DNA of 64,000 bases, taken from the NCBI RefSeq assembly GCF_030269925.1, contig NC_085109.1, forward strand, positions 2,418,001-2,482,000, in the 5' to 3' direction. Under the pieces are notes generated by a model. That model was not told the origin of the DNA, did no database searches, and worked only from the letters and a program-made list of their open reading frames with translations. A program made the translations under genes and the position numbers. The stretch comes from Bombyx mori (taxonomy: Eukaryota > Arthropoda > Insecta > Lepidoptera > Bombycidae). Positions 22,241 through 32,605 of this stretch are shown in pieces (positions within the stretch are counted from its first letter, which is position 1; each line of letters begins with the position of its first letter).

Positions 22241-22463
22241 CGCGTATGAGGTATTTTCACGAAGATTCGACTTCCATAATCTGCGTATGAGACCTGAGAG
22301 GCGTCACAAAAGCCAGTTTTTAAATGAACCCAAAGGAATTTTAGACATAGTCGTTCCCCGCGACGAGCTAAAGGACACAGTTAAAATAACCGCCGCATTA
22401 GAGGATAATCGCGTATTAAGTTGTATTTCTGACGCGACACATTCTGGTTTGTGTGCCTTGTGA
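22241..22463 (+). CDS. Orphan terminal coding exon (73 codons plus stop)
   Basis: A good acceptor (TATTTTTTAG) ends at 22240. The frame enters with one base and runs 73 codons to TGA at 22461. The peptide is charged and non-repetitive, with FSRRFDFHNLRMRPERRHKS, then GILDIVVPRDELKDTVKITA and a Cys-containing end. It would need an upstream exon in phase 2. The GC-rich patch 80-280 bp upstream may belong to the same gene. The protein family is not recognised. Confidence 0.35.
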
Positions 22464-23025
22464 TTCTGACATAAAGTCGTAACGCTAATTATAGTTTAAA
22501 AAAACGAACAAAATACGCTTTCATAGAAAATCCAACTAAAAAATCTATTTTTTTTTAATAAATTTGAATTAAAAATAGTGTAAGAAAAAATGTTTTTATT
22601 GTAAAAAAAACCGTGGGGTGCACGATATCAGTAGTTATAAGTATTTTATAAACAGATATGAGTAGAAGGGTTATTTTGATAATATCCTGAAAAGCACTAA
22701 TTCTAAGCACTAATTAAAAACAGAATTTCAATTTTTTTAAATATTGAATTGTCATCGGTCCTTAATAAGTATACCAAATTTCGAGTTAATCCGACGTTTT
22801 GAAGGGAGTCAAAATCATGTTCAAAGATTCCGTTACATACTAACATACATACGTCTGAAGCTAATAAAAGCGAATAAAAAGAGCGAAAAATGTTCATTCT
22901 AATAATGAAAAATGAATGCCCCCAAAAGCTCGCTGGTATGTTCACGTTTTGTTTGCAAATCATTCATTTTTTTATAAATTTATTTTTTATTAACAAAAAG
23001 TCAAATCAAAATAATTGAACATAAC

Positions 23026-25599
23026 TCAACCCACACAGTAGAACAGATCTTCCAACGCGCTTGAAGGAGGCACAGTCCCCAAGATACTGGCTACGTTGCC
23101 TCGTTGGACAGCCAGACTTACTCTCTGTGCAAAGTACCAGCCAGCCTTAGCATCATGTGTAACCTCCTTCAAGCGTTTGGAGATTTCTGTTAAAAAATTT
23201 TTTGCTTCAGGGCCCCAAGGGCCCATCGTCTCAACCGCGAAAGGCAAAAAAGAATAAGAAGACCCCAAACCCGAATACTTCCGCTTTTTTGTAATTTCTG
23301 CTGAAGCTGCAGCTGAACCGGGGCGGGACGAAGTACCATCTAAATGACAGGGAGCCACAGTATCCACACAAGTAGCATCCCATACCAGGCACCTACCAAC
23401 TGACCATGGAATCAGCGTGACTCCATCGGGCCTTTTCCCATCTGACCTCAAAATTCCGATGGGTTCCAAGACAGCCGGAACATTGACTGTAGTGAGCGCC
23501 CTTCTTATCATATCATTTAAAGACGCGTGTCTTGGAATGCGCCCAGCGCTTTTCTGGCACGAGAGTCCGTGATGTCCAAGCTCATTGACGTACTCGCCAC
23601 AGACACAGAAATGTGGTACGTTAATATGGGCCCCCAACCGTAAGCCAATAGCTAGCGAGAGAGCGTTGTTGTCCAACAACGTGCCTGTGTTGGACGATGG
23701 ATAGGCTTGAAGCCAGTAACTTGATTCCTTTTCGGTAACGGCGCGAAAACGAGCAATGTCCACGCTGTTATCATATGACTGTAGTAACCGTTGCTGTATC
23801 CGTTGACAAAGCGGAGTGTCCCAAAGACGCTGCAAATGCGGTAAAGTAGGAAAATCCGCCTGACACAAAGACTGCCAGGCCGATCCAGCCTCCGACACAC
23901 CCACAATCTCTACGGAACCCATACAAGGGTTGAGAACATTACCGACTATGAGACAGGAGGCGTGTGCAGAAGCAAGAAAGGCCGGCAACGCAACAGCTGA
24001 TGCTTTACGTACGCCGATACCACCAAAACGTACTGGCAGGACACATTGCTCCCAAGAGAGGTCATCCAAATTACAATTAATTATTTTGCACAGAACACCT
24101 TTTATCATTTCATCCAAAGAATTAAGTTTATTATTATGTTTCCATAAGAAAGAACATCTTAACACATATGTAAATTTAGGTACGAATAGACAGTGTCTTA
24201 TAATGAACAAAGCCATATGAGAGTTAATTTCAAACAAATTGTTGGAACACTGAGAAAATTTATCAATCTGCTCATCAATATACGCGTCGATCGATCCATC
24301 CAAAATGGGAGCACCCAGCAACATCAGAGAATTCTCATCAACAACTTTTATGTTGGGCGCTGCGGTATTAAACTTTGCAAAAACGTCAGAAACTGGTACG
24401 GAACAACAAGAGGCATTGATAAAAAGCTCACACTTAGCAAAATTGAGCTCTAAACCCAAACTGGCCAAAGCAGATTTTAGATATTCTAAATCCTTTAAGA
24501 CCGTGGAAATGTCCCCTCCCAATGTTCCGTCATCCAGATACCATAAATTTAGGCTGGACTTCAGCTCCCTCAAAACTGGATGTATTCCCAAACTAAAAAT
24601 CGCCGGACCGAGTGGATCGCCTTGTTGACAACCCGTCGCTGATTCCACAAGGTTCTCCTTATAAACCAGCTTAGATGGATTACCATAGCATTGATAAAGG
24701 TAAGGGTAGATAGATGGTATGTGTTCCTTCACTTCTTTAAGAAAAGCATTCCTATCGATACAATTAAATGCATTTTTTAAATCCACCTTCACCAATACTT
24801 CGGCACCACCCCCCTTAAGAAAGGTGCGAGCCGCATGTACCGCAGCTTCACAGCCGCTCTTTGTACCGACGCCCAACTGTATCGGCCGGAACATCCCACT
24901 CAATATCGGCAGAACCTCTTTGCAGCAAAGCTTGGATACAATGCGGCGCAGTGTACTGCCAACAGCGATAGGCCTAATACCGCCATCTCTCTTCATCAAA
25001 GCACACAAATTCGCTCCATACAAAATATCAGCGATACTGTCAGGTACACTTCCCGCCAGCATTAAATTAACAAGCGAGACTATACTTTTAAGTAAAGACC
25101 GCCCGACATCACCAGCAGAAACATTGATTAAATCCTTGAAATGCTGCGGGGATAGACCATCCAGTCCGCCTGCTGAACCGTTTTTAAAAGATGTAATTGT
25201 GGTGAGAACGTCATCAAGAGACACACGAGGCAAAGTTGTGGACGACTGTGGTGGCGGCACATTAACAGGTGTTAAAGGTGCAGGATGTTTCGACTTCAAC
25301 GCCAGAAGAGTGTCGGCATTATTCGGAGCTAGAGAATCTGATGAAAATAATAGTTGTGAGGCACCCTTTAAATCTCCATCACTCACTTTCCCCTCAATTT
25401 TTGCAACTTTATTAAATGGACGCTGTTGCTTGTCATAATTTACCCCATCATCCAACAAAGTCTTATTAGAATTATTCTTACAATTATCCTTAATTTTTTT
25501 AGTAAGTGAATGGGAGTTATTGCTCTGTTTATCTACATGCAAAATTCTATATGCAAATGATAAAAGATCTTCCCAACTTGTGACATTATTGTCATGCAA
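23026..25599 (-). CDS. Reverse transcriptase with C-terminal restriction-like endonuclease
   Basis: Open frame of about 857 codons; the first codon shown is TTG, so the true start is probably upstream in the zinc-finger ORF. RT motifs: IRPIAVGSTLRRI (208-220), motif A VKVDLKNAFN with D273, motif B GCQQGDPLGPA (323-333), and motif C WYLDDGTLGG with D356/D357. The usual F/YADD is YLDD here. The C terminus has a CxC-x8-H(H)-x4-C knuckle (C665, C667, H676, C681), then RHASLND (690-696), then GKRPDG (P724, D725) and VWDATC (D741). This order matches R2-type PD-(D/E)xK endonucleases. Further conserved-looking text follows: FLPFAVETMGPWG and VQRGNVASILG. The ORF is free of stops over 2.5 kb, so the insertion is recent or the protein is still selected. 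I cannot place it in a named clade. Confidence 0.85.
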   Translation of the reverse strand: MHDNNVTSWEDLLSFAYRILHVDKQSNNSHSLTKKIKDNCKNNSNKTLLDDGVNYDKQQRPFNKVAKIEGKVSDGDLKGASQLLFSSDSLAPNNADTLLALKSKHPAPLTPVNVPPPQSSTTLPRVSLDDVLTTITSFKNGSAGGLDGLSPQHFKDLINVSAGDVGRSLLKSIVSLVNLMLAGSVPDSIADILYGANLCALMKRDGGIRPIAVGSTLRRIVSKLCCKEVLPILSGMFRPIQLGVGTKSGCEAAVHAARTFLKGGGAEVLVKVDLKNAFNCIDRNAFLKEVKEHIPSIYPYLYQCYGNPSKLVYKENLVESATGCQQGDPLGPAIFSLGIHPVLRELKSSLNLWYLDDGTLGGDISTVLKDLEYLKSALASLGLELNFAKCELFINASCCSVPVSDVFAKFNTAAPNIKVVDENSLMLLGAPILDGSIDAYIDEQIDKFSQCSNNLFEINSHMALFIIRHCLFVPKFTYVLRCSFLWKHNNKLNSLDEMIKGVLCKIINCNLDDLSWEQCVLPVRFGGIGVRKASAVALPAFLASAHASCLIVGNVLNPCMGSVEIVGVSEAGSAWQSLCQADFPTLPHLQRLWDTPLCQRIQQRLLQSYDNSVDIARFRAVTEKESSYWLQAYPSSNTGTLLDNNALSLAIGLRLGAHINVPHFCVCGEYVNELGHHGLSCQKSAGRIPRHASLNDMIRRALTTVNVPAVLEPIGILRSDGKRPDGVTLIPWSVGRCLVWDATCVDTVAPCHLDGTSSRPGSAAASAEITKKRKYSGLGSSYSFLPFAVETMGPWGPEAKNFLTEISKRLKEVTHDAKAGWYFAQRVSLAVQRGNVASILGTVPPSSALEDLFYCVG

Positions 25600-25904
25600 A
25601 ACTTGATCAATGTTTTTTTAAGTTCCTCGGCCACCATAACCCTGGCTCCACGAGGAACTCGTTTAACAACCGGCGAATTGTTTTTATAAAGGCTCAGTTT
25701 CTTCCATAACGGGACCACGGAAACCCTATTATCCCTCGATGAACCAGGACATAGGGTATTTGGAACTGACTCAGCTTTGTGGATTCTACCTGTATGAATT
25801 TTTAGACCCCTATTACCTTTAAAATACCGTAAACATTCGTCACATTGAGTAAGACCAGCAGGAAAAGTATTCGGATTTGGCGGTAGCGGTTGTGAGTGAG
25901 ACAT
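25533..25904 (-). CDS. N-terminal C2H2 zinc-finger ORF of the RLE retrotransposon
   Basis: An ATG at 25904 opens a Pro-rich start, then a C2H2 finger: CDECLRYF...HTGRIH, spacing C-x2-C-x12-H-x4-H at residues about 22-43. R2-like elements use such fingers to bind target DNA. A basic stretch (VKRVPRGAR) follows. The frame then runs out of register with the RT ORF: they overlap by about 67 nt, and the switch point is a run of seven A at 25612-25618. A one-base indel there would place finger and RT in one frame, as in single-ORF R2-type elements. Either the copy is broken or a programmed slip occurs. Confidence 0.7.
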   Translation of the reverse strand: MSHSQPLPPNPNTFPAGLTQCDECLRYFKGNRGLKIHTGRIHKAESVPNTLCPGSSRDNRVSVVPLWKKLSLYKNNSPVVKRVPRGARVMVAEELKKTLIKFCMTIMSQVGKIFYHLHIEFCM

Positions 25905-27190
25905 ATTATTTTAAACATATTATAAAATCTTTAACATGTAGCTAACTAAGTTAATAACTATTGTAGAAAAGTAAAATTAGAAAATGATAATAGTAATAAA
26001 GCTATAACAATTCCATTTAAATATGTCAAATTAAAAACAATACCAATAAAATATATTTGAATGATAACAATAATAATCCAAAATAACTAAAAATCATGTC
26101 AATAAAATCAATTTTGCAAATTAAAAAATTAAATTTAAACTAATTTTGTAAAATTTTACATCAATATTGACTTAATTATTCTTTAAATAAATAAAAAAAA
26201 AAAAAACAATAAATAAATATAAAAATAGAAAACGACATTTTGACGAATATAACCATGGGCTCGAACGCGGTAACTCCTTCACTGCGTACTTGATTTCATT
26301 GTTCACACCGCTAGACCAGGCGTATTGCTTGCACGTGAAGTGAATGTTCCTATGATATTGATATTTCTTGGTAAATTATTCCTTTGACAATAATATTTTT
26401 TTCTTGATCGACGGTATCTTGTAGTCAAATGTAATGCTGCACACAAGCCACCCCGTTATTACGAAGATGGATGTGTGATTTACGGGGACACTTGATAGCT
26501 ACAAAACACCCAATATTGCTGCCAAGTTCAGATTCTTCTGCCGCATTGATATCGTAAACACTTCACTTCTTTTACTTCACTAGTTGTAACGTAAACAACA
26601 CACAGCTGTTAATCAGCTGATTTGTACGTAAGGTTGACGAAACGTTTCTTTCTTACGAAACACCCTTATATATATCTTCTGTCATCGAAAACACTTGTAC
26701 TGTATATTTAGGACAGGTACAATGAATTTTAGTGATTATATTTACAAAATCACAGGTTTACAATTTTTAAAAGCTAATTTATGTACGAGCGATGTTTACG
26801 CGGGCAATGTTGCCAGTACAGCCAGTACAATCATTCATTTAGTTGCGTTGAATCTTTGTTGGCTCTTCAGTAGAGATTTCCCTCAGGATCCATCTTCTCT
26901 GTCAATCCTAAGCGTTTCTTTTAACTTATTTACTATCAGACATTATCTTTATTTATTTTAAACACGCCTCTGTCGGTTTAATCTAATAATCTATGTAAAA
27001 GAATCTCAGAACGTAATGCTCACCGGCTTTGAAGCGACCGATTAACTCGATAAATTGCAAATGCATTAACGACCTATGACGATACAATAATTTTATTGCT
27101 TTTGCCTGATGAAATAATGAAAATGATTTATTTCAGATACAAGTCCATATGTGTACATAGAATCATTGAAATATATTCTAATATAAATTT
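25905..27190. other. AT-rich interval without assignable genes
   Basis: 25905-26240 is extremely A/T-rich with AATAAT-like words. A plus-strand frame at 26695-26961 has no motif and no splice context. Positions 27040-27110 contain GACGATACAATAATTTTAT, a phrase also at 8930 and 19130, a weak dispersed repeat. Confidence 0.4.
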
Positions 27191-27625
27191 AGAAGTCGTC
27201 GTAGCCTAAAGGATACGTCATCCGGCGCATTCGTGTTGAGCGATACACCGGTGTTCGAATACCGCAGCCGGTTACCAATTTTTCTAATGAAATACGTACT
27301 CAACAAATGTTCACGATTGACTTCCACGGTGAAGGAATAACATGTGTAATAAAATTCAAACCCGCAAAATTATAATTTGCGTAATTACTGGTGGTAGGAC
27401 CTCTTGTGAGTCCGCACGGGTAGGTACCACCACTTTGCCTATTTCTGCCGTCAAGCAGTAATGCGTTTCGGTTTGAAGGGTGGGGTAGCCGTTGTAACTA
27501 TACTGAGACCTTGGATCTGATATCTCAAGGTGGGTGGCGCATTTACGTTATAGACGTTTATGGGCTCCAGTAACCACTTAACACCAAGTGGGCTGTGAGC
27601 TCGTCCACCCATCTAAGCAATAACA
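27191..27625 (+). mobile_element. Bm1-type SINE, full length
   Basis: It begins with the tRNA-like head (GTCGTCGTAGCCTAAAGGAT, then a box B-like GGTGTTCGAATACC). The linker ATTTTTCTAATGAAATACGT and the standard body follow to CCATCTAAGCAATAA. Useful as the reference copy. It would carry an internal RNA polymerase III promoter, though the box A region is damaged. Confidence 0.9.
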
Positions 27626-27892
27626 ACCAATAAATATGTTTAAATACGTAATCGTTATTATTCATATTATTTATTTAAATATGTCACTGCATTAAATGAA
27701 AGTTTGTGTCGCCGACGGCTTGTAGGCGTTTTATGAGACACTCCTTATTACTCATAACATTCTCCTTGCAATATATTATTATTATGTTATATAAATTCTG
27801 CGCTCTTGGCTGTACGGGGAGTACTTAGCGGTAGGTAGAGATTTGACTCTACCCCTGGCATTATTTTTTTTGATTGAAAGATTACTGGTGGC

Positions 27893-28140
27893 TCGGAAGC
27901 CTTTCCAGTTTCACCAGGTCGGGTGGGCGAGCAAAAGCTCAGCCAGGAGGGGTGAGATTTGCTAACAACTGCCCGAGCGCCTCCAAAGGAGACCTAACAG
28001 CTCAAGAATAATTGCTTCGCGAATGAATCTACTACCGGATCGGAATCGCGACCCGCTGAGAAGATCCGGCGAGAAACTCAGCGAGCTGATGCATGAGTTA
28101 GGTTGCACGTCGACCTCTTTGTCGAGTTCGACGTGTACGG
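27893..28140 (-). mobile_element. Jockey-like LINE, second subfamily, 3' end
   Basis: On the plus strand: TACTGGTGGCTCGGAAGCC, CTACTACCGGATCGGAATCG, ACCCGCTGAGAAGATCCGGC, GAGCTGATGCATGAGTTAGG. It differs consistently from the main subfamily (CCCGCTGAG for CCCACTGAG) and matches the longer copy at 30.6-31.3 kb. Confidence 0.78.
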
Positions 28141-28863
28141 TTACCACCCCTGGCATTGCTGGCTTCCCTGAGCGACGGTAACCACTCATCATCAAATGGG
28201 CCACTGCCTACACGAACAATACGAAAAAATATAAAAACGATGCATCTCTCTCATCGTTAAGTTTTTCTAAATGTCATATCAATAAGGGCATAGCAATCTT
28301 TTTTTCGTAGCTATCTATAACATCTTTTAGTAACGAATTCCATTAGCTATTATTTTAAAGATAAATAGTAGGTAGGTTATGCAGCACAGACTTCGATCTG
28401 TTGTCTCAAATCGGGTGTCGACAGTCATGATGACAAAGCGACCCCCCAACCAAACACCAGCCGTCAGCAAGCGTCATAAAAGAACAATGGTGGACACCGG
28501 TGACCCGTGCCATATGAATTATGAATGAACAAATGATAGTATGCGTACGGAAATGTATTCGAACGAATTCATGTTGTTCAGTTGCATAATTAAATGTAAA
28601 TTTAAACTCACGGGAGTCTACCTACTTCTCTTTCTCTATCCGATCTCATTTTCACACAATGATGATCTCTCTATTAAGTGATAATACAGACTTAAGCGAT
28701 ACTTTGTGTTATTATTGTGTATATATCATAATGTTTTCTTGATATGAAATAAAGGTAACTCTATACTTATATCGAATTGGTTGAGCTTAAATAATATAAT
28801 TAAATAAAACACTTAAATTGAAGATTTGTGCTTTGAGGGAGGCTTCTCTATATACCCTGTTTA
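28141..28863. other. Unassigned interval
   Basis: 28141-28225 contains a decayed CR1-like LINE tail (CCTGGCATTGCTGGCTTCC). The rest is AT-rich with a short GC-richer stretch at 28380-28520 lacking an open frame. Confidence 0.4.
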
Positions 28864-29462
28864 TACAGTACCCGGCGATAAATATTGAACATCGACCTTT
28901 GAAAAGAGACAATCGGCTAATTTCTGCTTCGTGGAGCATTATCTCTGTCGCACATAAAACTAACGTTCCTGTACTTATGAGGACCGCACGCTACCGCAGC
29001 TTTCATTCCCGATCCTTCGGACAGAATGGAAAGCAGTCGACGTCACCCCAAACACGTCATTTCGGATCCTCTCGATCCACTAACGGTGCTTTTAGGTATC
29101 TCAAGCACCGGTCACCGTTCTCGTAGAACCCGTCGCTTGCGACGAAGGGCTCCACGAGTAAATTAATCACACACAGAGTTTCTCGCCGGATATTCTCAGT
29201 GGGTCACGTTTCCGATCCGGTGGTAGATTCTGCGAAGCACTGCTCTTGCTAGGGTTCGTGTTAGCAACGTCGTCAGGTTTGAGCCCCGTGAGCTCACCTA
29301 CTAGTTAAGGTTACGCTGAAATAGCCTCTGAAGGCTCTCAGCTTAGGTAGGATAAAAATACAAAAAAGCTACCGCATTTAAATTGCGACTGACAAACGTC
29401 GCTTAGATTTTGTCGTCTATCGAAGAGCACACCGAGTGCATAATTTATCGGCGGGTACTGTA
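28864..29462. mobile_element. Tc1/mariner-like MITE, split by a LINE
   Basis: The ends are TA|CAGTACCCGGCGATAAAT and ATTTATCGGCGGGTACTG|TA, i.e. about 18-bp inverted repeats flanked by TA. The interior has no ORF. Positions 28999-29367 are a LINE 3' end inserted later. A relic of the same MITE end lies at 47667-47718. Confidence 0.65.
28999..29367 (+). mobile_element. Jockey-like LINE 3' end with 9-bp target-site duplication
   Basis: It is bounded by GCTACCGCA at 28990-28998 and 29368-29376. The content is the standard 3' end from ATTCCCGATCC to the A-rich tail. Confidence 0.82.
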
Positions 29463-29463
29463 T

Positions 29464-29640
29464 CAGTGTGCTTATTGCGAGTTTTTTAACGTTCTCGACA
29501 CCGTAAAAGTAAACTCAATTTTGTATGGAATTGGAACGTTTGCCTACGTTTGCCGCTAGGGGCGCTGTTCCAACTGCATACAAATTTGAGTTAACTTTTA
29601 CGCTATCGAGAACGTTAAAAAACTCGCACTAAGCACACAG
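29464..29640. mobile_element. 177-bp palindromic MITE, copy 2
   Basis: It abuts the right end of the Tc1-like MITE. The ends are CAGTGTGCTTATTGCGAG and CTCGCACTAAGCACACAG. The arms are nearly identical to copy 1. Confidence 0.82.
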
Positions 29641-30112
29641 ATGCGTATGTACTATAAAGCAGGACGAAAGCGGTACCCGATGCAGTTAATGACGTCCAAC
29701 CTGTTGCGTAGTAACGGCAATCTGTCATGGAGATAGACCGGTTTGTTGGCCTGTCGCTTTTCGCTGCGACAAGACACACCGTAATGGGAGGTGCTTAGGT
29801 TAGGGATAAGAGAGATCGTGAATATTCGCTCACCAGAAGTAAGCAACCTTTTTAATCAACCGCCCAATTTATAACCGCCAAGATTAATAATTTACGAAAC
29901 TTTATTTCTTTATTAAAAACAAAGAAGAAAAGAATAGAAAAACGAATTGATGGGAGAAAGTCGATAAAGAGTAAGTTCAAATTTAGAAATGCTTGGCGAA
30001 CCGCGTGTTCCTCATCCTTGATGAAAACCAACAACTTTGTGGGCTAGCTCACGTTTTATTTTTAATTTAATTGGGAAACAAAAAGTACTCTTTACACTAT
30101 ATTAAAGACGCA
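29641..30112. other. Unassigned interval with a coding-like minus-strand frame
   Basis: A minus-strand frame (29652-29846) has GC-richer third positions and no low complexity, but neither splice junctions nor a motif I know. It may be a repeat-encoded remnant. Confidence 0.3.
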
Positions 30113-30113
30113 C

Positions 30114-30301
30114 GGTAGGCAGCGGCTTGGCTCGGTAGGCAGCGGCTTGGCTCGGTAGGCAGCGGCTTGGCTCGGTAGGCAGCGGCTTGGCTCTGCCCCT
30201 GGCATTGCTGAAGTCCATGGGCGACGGTAACCACTCACCATCAGGTGGGCCGTATGCTCGTCTGCCTACAAGGGCAATAAAAAAAAAAAAAAAAAAAAAA
30301 G
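30114..30301 (+). mobile_element. CR1-like LINE 3' end with a 4 x 20-bp tandem start
   Basis: Four tandem copies of CGGTAGGCAGCGGCTTGGCT open the fragment. The normal 3' end (CTGCCCCTGGCATTGCTGAA ... AAGGGCAATAAAA) and a long A tail follow. Other copies carry the 20-mer once. Confidence 0.82.
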
Positions 30302-30597
30302 ATAGTTAAGTAAAGACTAAACAAGTTTTAATTATTAAAACGAAACACGAGTACCTAAATTAATGAACAAAGATAACTATTAATTAATGATTTTATTTAT
30401 AATGATTTAAAAGCTATAGGAAAGTAAGAAAATAAAATATTTAAAACGGCTTTTACGTTTTAATCTTGATGTTTTTATTGTTATTATATTCTTTTCACCG
30501 ACGAAACTATAAAATACATATACAGAATTTAATAAAATTTCTAAAAGTAAAAAAAATATATCGAAAAATTCTTTTTTTTTTTTTTTTTATGATTGAA

Positions 30598-31345
30598 GGA
30601 TTACTGGTGGCCCGGAGGCCTTTCCAGTTTCACCAGGGCAGGTGGGCGAGCAAAGGCTCAGCCAGGAGGGGTGGGATTTGCTAACAGCTACCCGAGCACC
30701 TCCGAAGGAGACCTAACAACTCAAGAGTAGCTGCTTCGCGAATGAATCTACTACCGGATCGGAATCGCGACCCGCTGAGAAGATCCGGCGAGAAACTCAG
30801 CGAGCTGATTCATGGGTTAGGTTGCACGGCGAACTCTTTGTCGAGTTCGACGAGTACGGTTACCAAGGTCCCTAAGCCTGCTCCTAGAGCTGAAGGCGTC
30901 TAGTGCAAAGGTTATTGGATCTGATGGATCCGTAAGGACGTGTCTAGGGCGTCGACGGTGACTGGCTCCTGCATGATCAGGATTCGGGGAGTAGTCAGCG
31001 GCGGCTACGATAAGGCGATTATCATGACGCATAGCCTTATCGAAGTACCGTTCCGACGCTGACTTCATGTATTTCTGTATAGATTCGAGGCCCAGGTCGT
31101 CGTGTAGGTCAACGTTCCTCACGAACCACGGAGCTCCGACGGCTAACCTGCAAAAGCGGGATTGTAGAGATTGGAGGGTGTCTATGTGTGTGCGGGCCGC
31201 GTGAGCGAACACCACACTCGCGTAAGTCATGACGGGCCTTATGCAAGTTTTGTAAAGTGTCACCTTGTTCCGAAGGGACATTTTACTCCGCTTACAGATC
31301 ATGGGGTAGAGTCTACCGAGAATAAACGCGGCACGGTCACGGACT
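30598..31345 (-). mobile_element. Jockey-like LINE, second subfamily, 3' part with RT C terminus
   Basis: On the minus strand this covers the end of the reverse transcriptase ORF (31345-30817) and its UTR. The frame 31302-30817 starts MICKRSKMSLRNKVTLYKTC, has IRPVMTYASVVFAHAAR and VGAPWFVRNVDLHDDLG, and ends in an Arg-rich tail. It is 5'-truncated and lacks the catalytic part, so it is inactive. The C-terminal region is intact over about 160 codons. Confidence 0.85.
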
Positions 31346-31745
31346 GACGAAAAATTCTGATTTCCAGCCAGTATTATTTAAATTTCTTAAAATTTACTTC
31401 CATTTTTAGAGGATAATATTCGAAATGATTTCATTCATGATTTGTGGATTCGAATACCCACTATAACGTGAAAATATAAAAAATAGTGAAACCTACACAT
31501 AGCAGGCTATGCTGTGGCTCTCTGTAGGTAATTAGAGTAACTCGCACCACGCATTCTCTCCTCAAGCATATATTTAAGATGTCTTAATGTTTGCCCGTTG
31601 GCATAAACAGTTTATAACACAGATAAAACTAATTATATATATAGTTAGATATAAAGATTGTTAGCTCCTTACAAACATGTGTAGTTTCATTTATATTAAG
31701 AGAATAAATTATAAATTATATAAACAATTTAATATTTATACATTA
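31346..31745. other. AT-rich interval
   Basis: No gene or repeat ends are visible. Confidence 0.4.
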
Positions 31746-32160
31746 CTAGAGGTCCCGCAGTAGTCGAAATTCGACAATAACTAATTGGAATTAGAAGTTT
31801 GTACAACTATCATGATTGTATTTTATACTTCTATAATCACAAATTTCGCCAAGACTACACTAAATATTAACAAAGGCAAACAATATTAAATCTATTCTCA
31901 ATTTGACAACAGACGCCAAGAACAAAAGTTTGACAATAAATAGTATGCATGCGTGTGTGCGTCAAATACATGGTATGTAGTGTGTGTAATGTTTTCTTTA
32001 TTAATTTAATGTTTCTTTTGTGCATTATTTTAAATAAATATTACCATTGTGCACTTCTTCTCTACATTCTCTATAAGTGTGGAAAATTTCATACTCCTCC
32101 GTCCGCGCAATTTTCGTAAAAAGGGATACAAAGTTTTTGCTTCACGTATTAATATATAGA
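31746..32160 (-). mobile_element. Non-autonomous Helitron, complete short copy
   Basis: On the minus strand it runs from A|TCTATATATTAATACGTGAA to GACTACTGCGGGACCTCTAG|TA. This 415-bp copy is uninterrupted and shows the empty site for element Y found in the 13 kb copy. Confidence 0.7.
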
Positions 32161-32605
32161 TTTATTGTATTTTGACTTTAACAAATGAATTAAGGGTGTG
32201 TCACGCTCAGAACCGGAATGCATAGCGCAGGAGAAATATTCATGTTTTCACCTTCAATACTACATCACAACTAGTATCATGTGTGTCGTAAACACAATTA
32301 ATATAGGCATCTAATATGTAATATATCGAATAAAATGTAAATAATATGCGAATGAAGAAAATAAAATTAAAAAATGCCAATAAATCAATAAATCACAGAT
32401 TTTTTTAATAACTTCGAAAACGCGCGGTTTTGTTGTCGGCAAAAGGATATGAATGAAAAAAAATATATTTAGTATTAATACACAACGATTTTTATCGTAT
32501 ATTTTTATATAAAAAAAAAGGTAATTTCTTAATCTCTCTGGATCTCTTTATACTAACAAAAGCTTGTATACTAGTAAGAAGACGTATTGTTTGCTAAGAC
32601 GCATA

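Larger units (their letters stand above)
22968..25904 (-). mobile_element. RLE-type non-LTR retrotransposon, nearly complete
   Basis: On the minus strand the element carries a zinc-finger ORF (25904-25533) and a long RT/endonuclease ORF (to the stop at 23026-23028). A very short 3' UTR with AATAAA follows, ending in an A-rich stretch near 22968. No terminal repeats are visible. The two ORFs overlap in different frames (see their entries). The order zinc finger, RT, CCHC, PD..D nuclease is that of R2/NeSL-like elements, not of Jockey/CR1/RTE elements, which carry an N-terminal AP endonuclease. I could not identify target-site duplications. Confidence 0.8.

Noticed and set aside
24719..25438. 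239-codon plus-strand frame
   Set aside because: Antisense shadow of the reverse transcriptase ORF, which has all catalytic motifs on the minus strand.
27191..27280. tRNA gene
   Set aside because: The tRNA-like sequence is the head of a SINE: it lacks a foldable acceptor stem and continues into the SINE linker. The same applies to 35052, 39446, 50950-51004 and 59060-59140.
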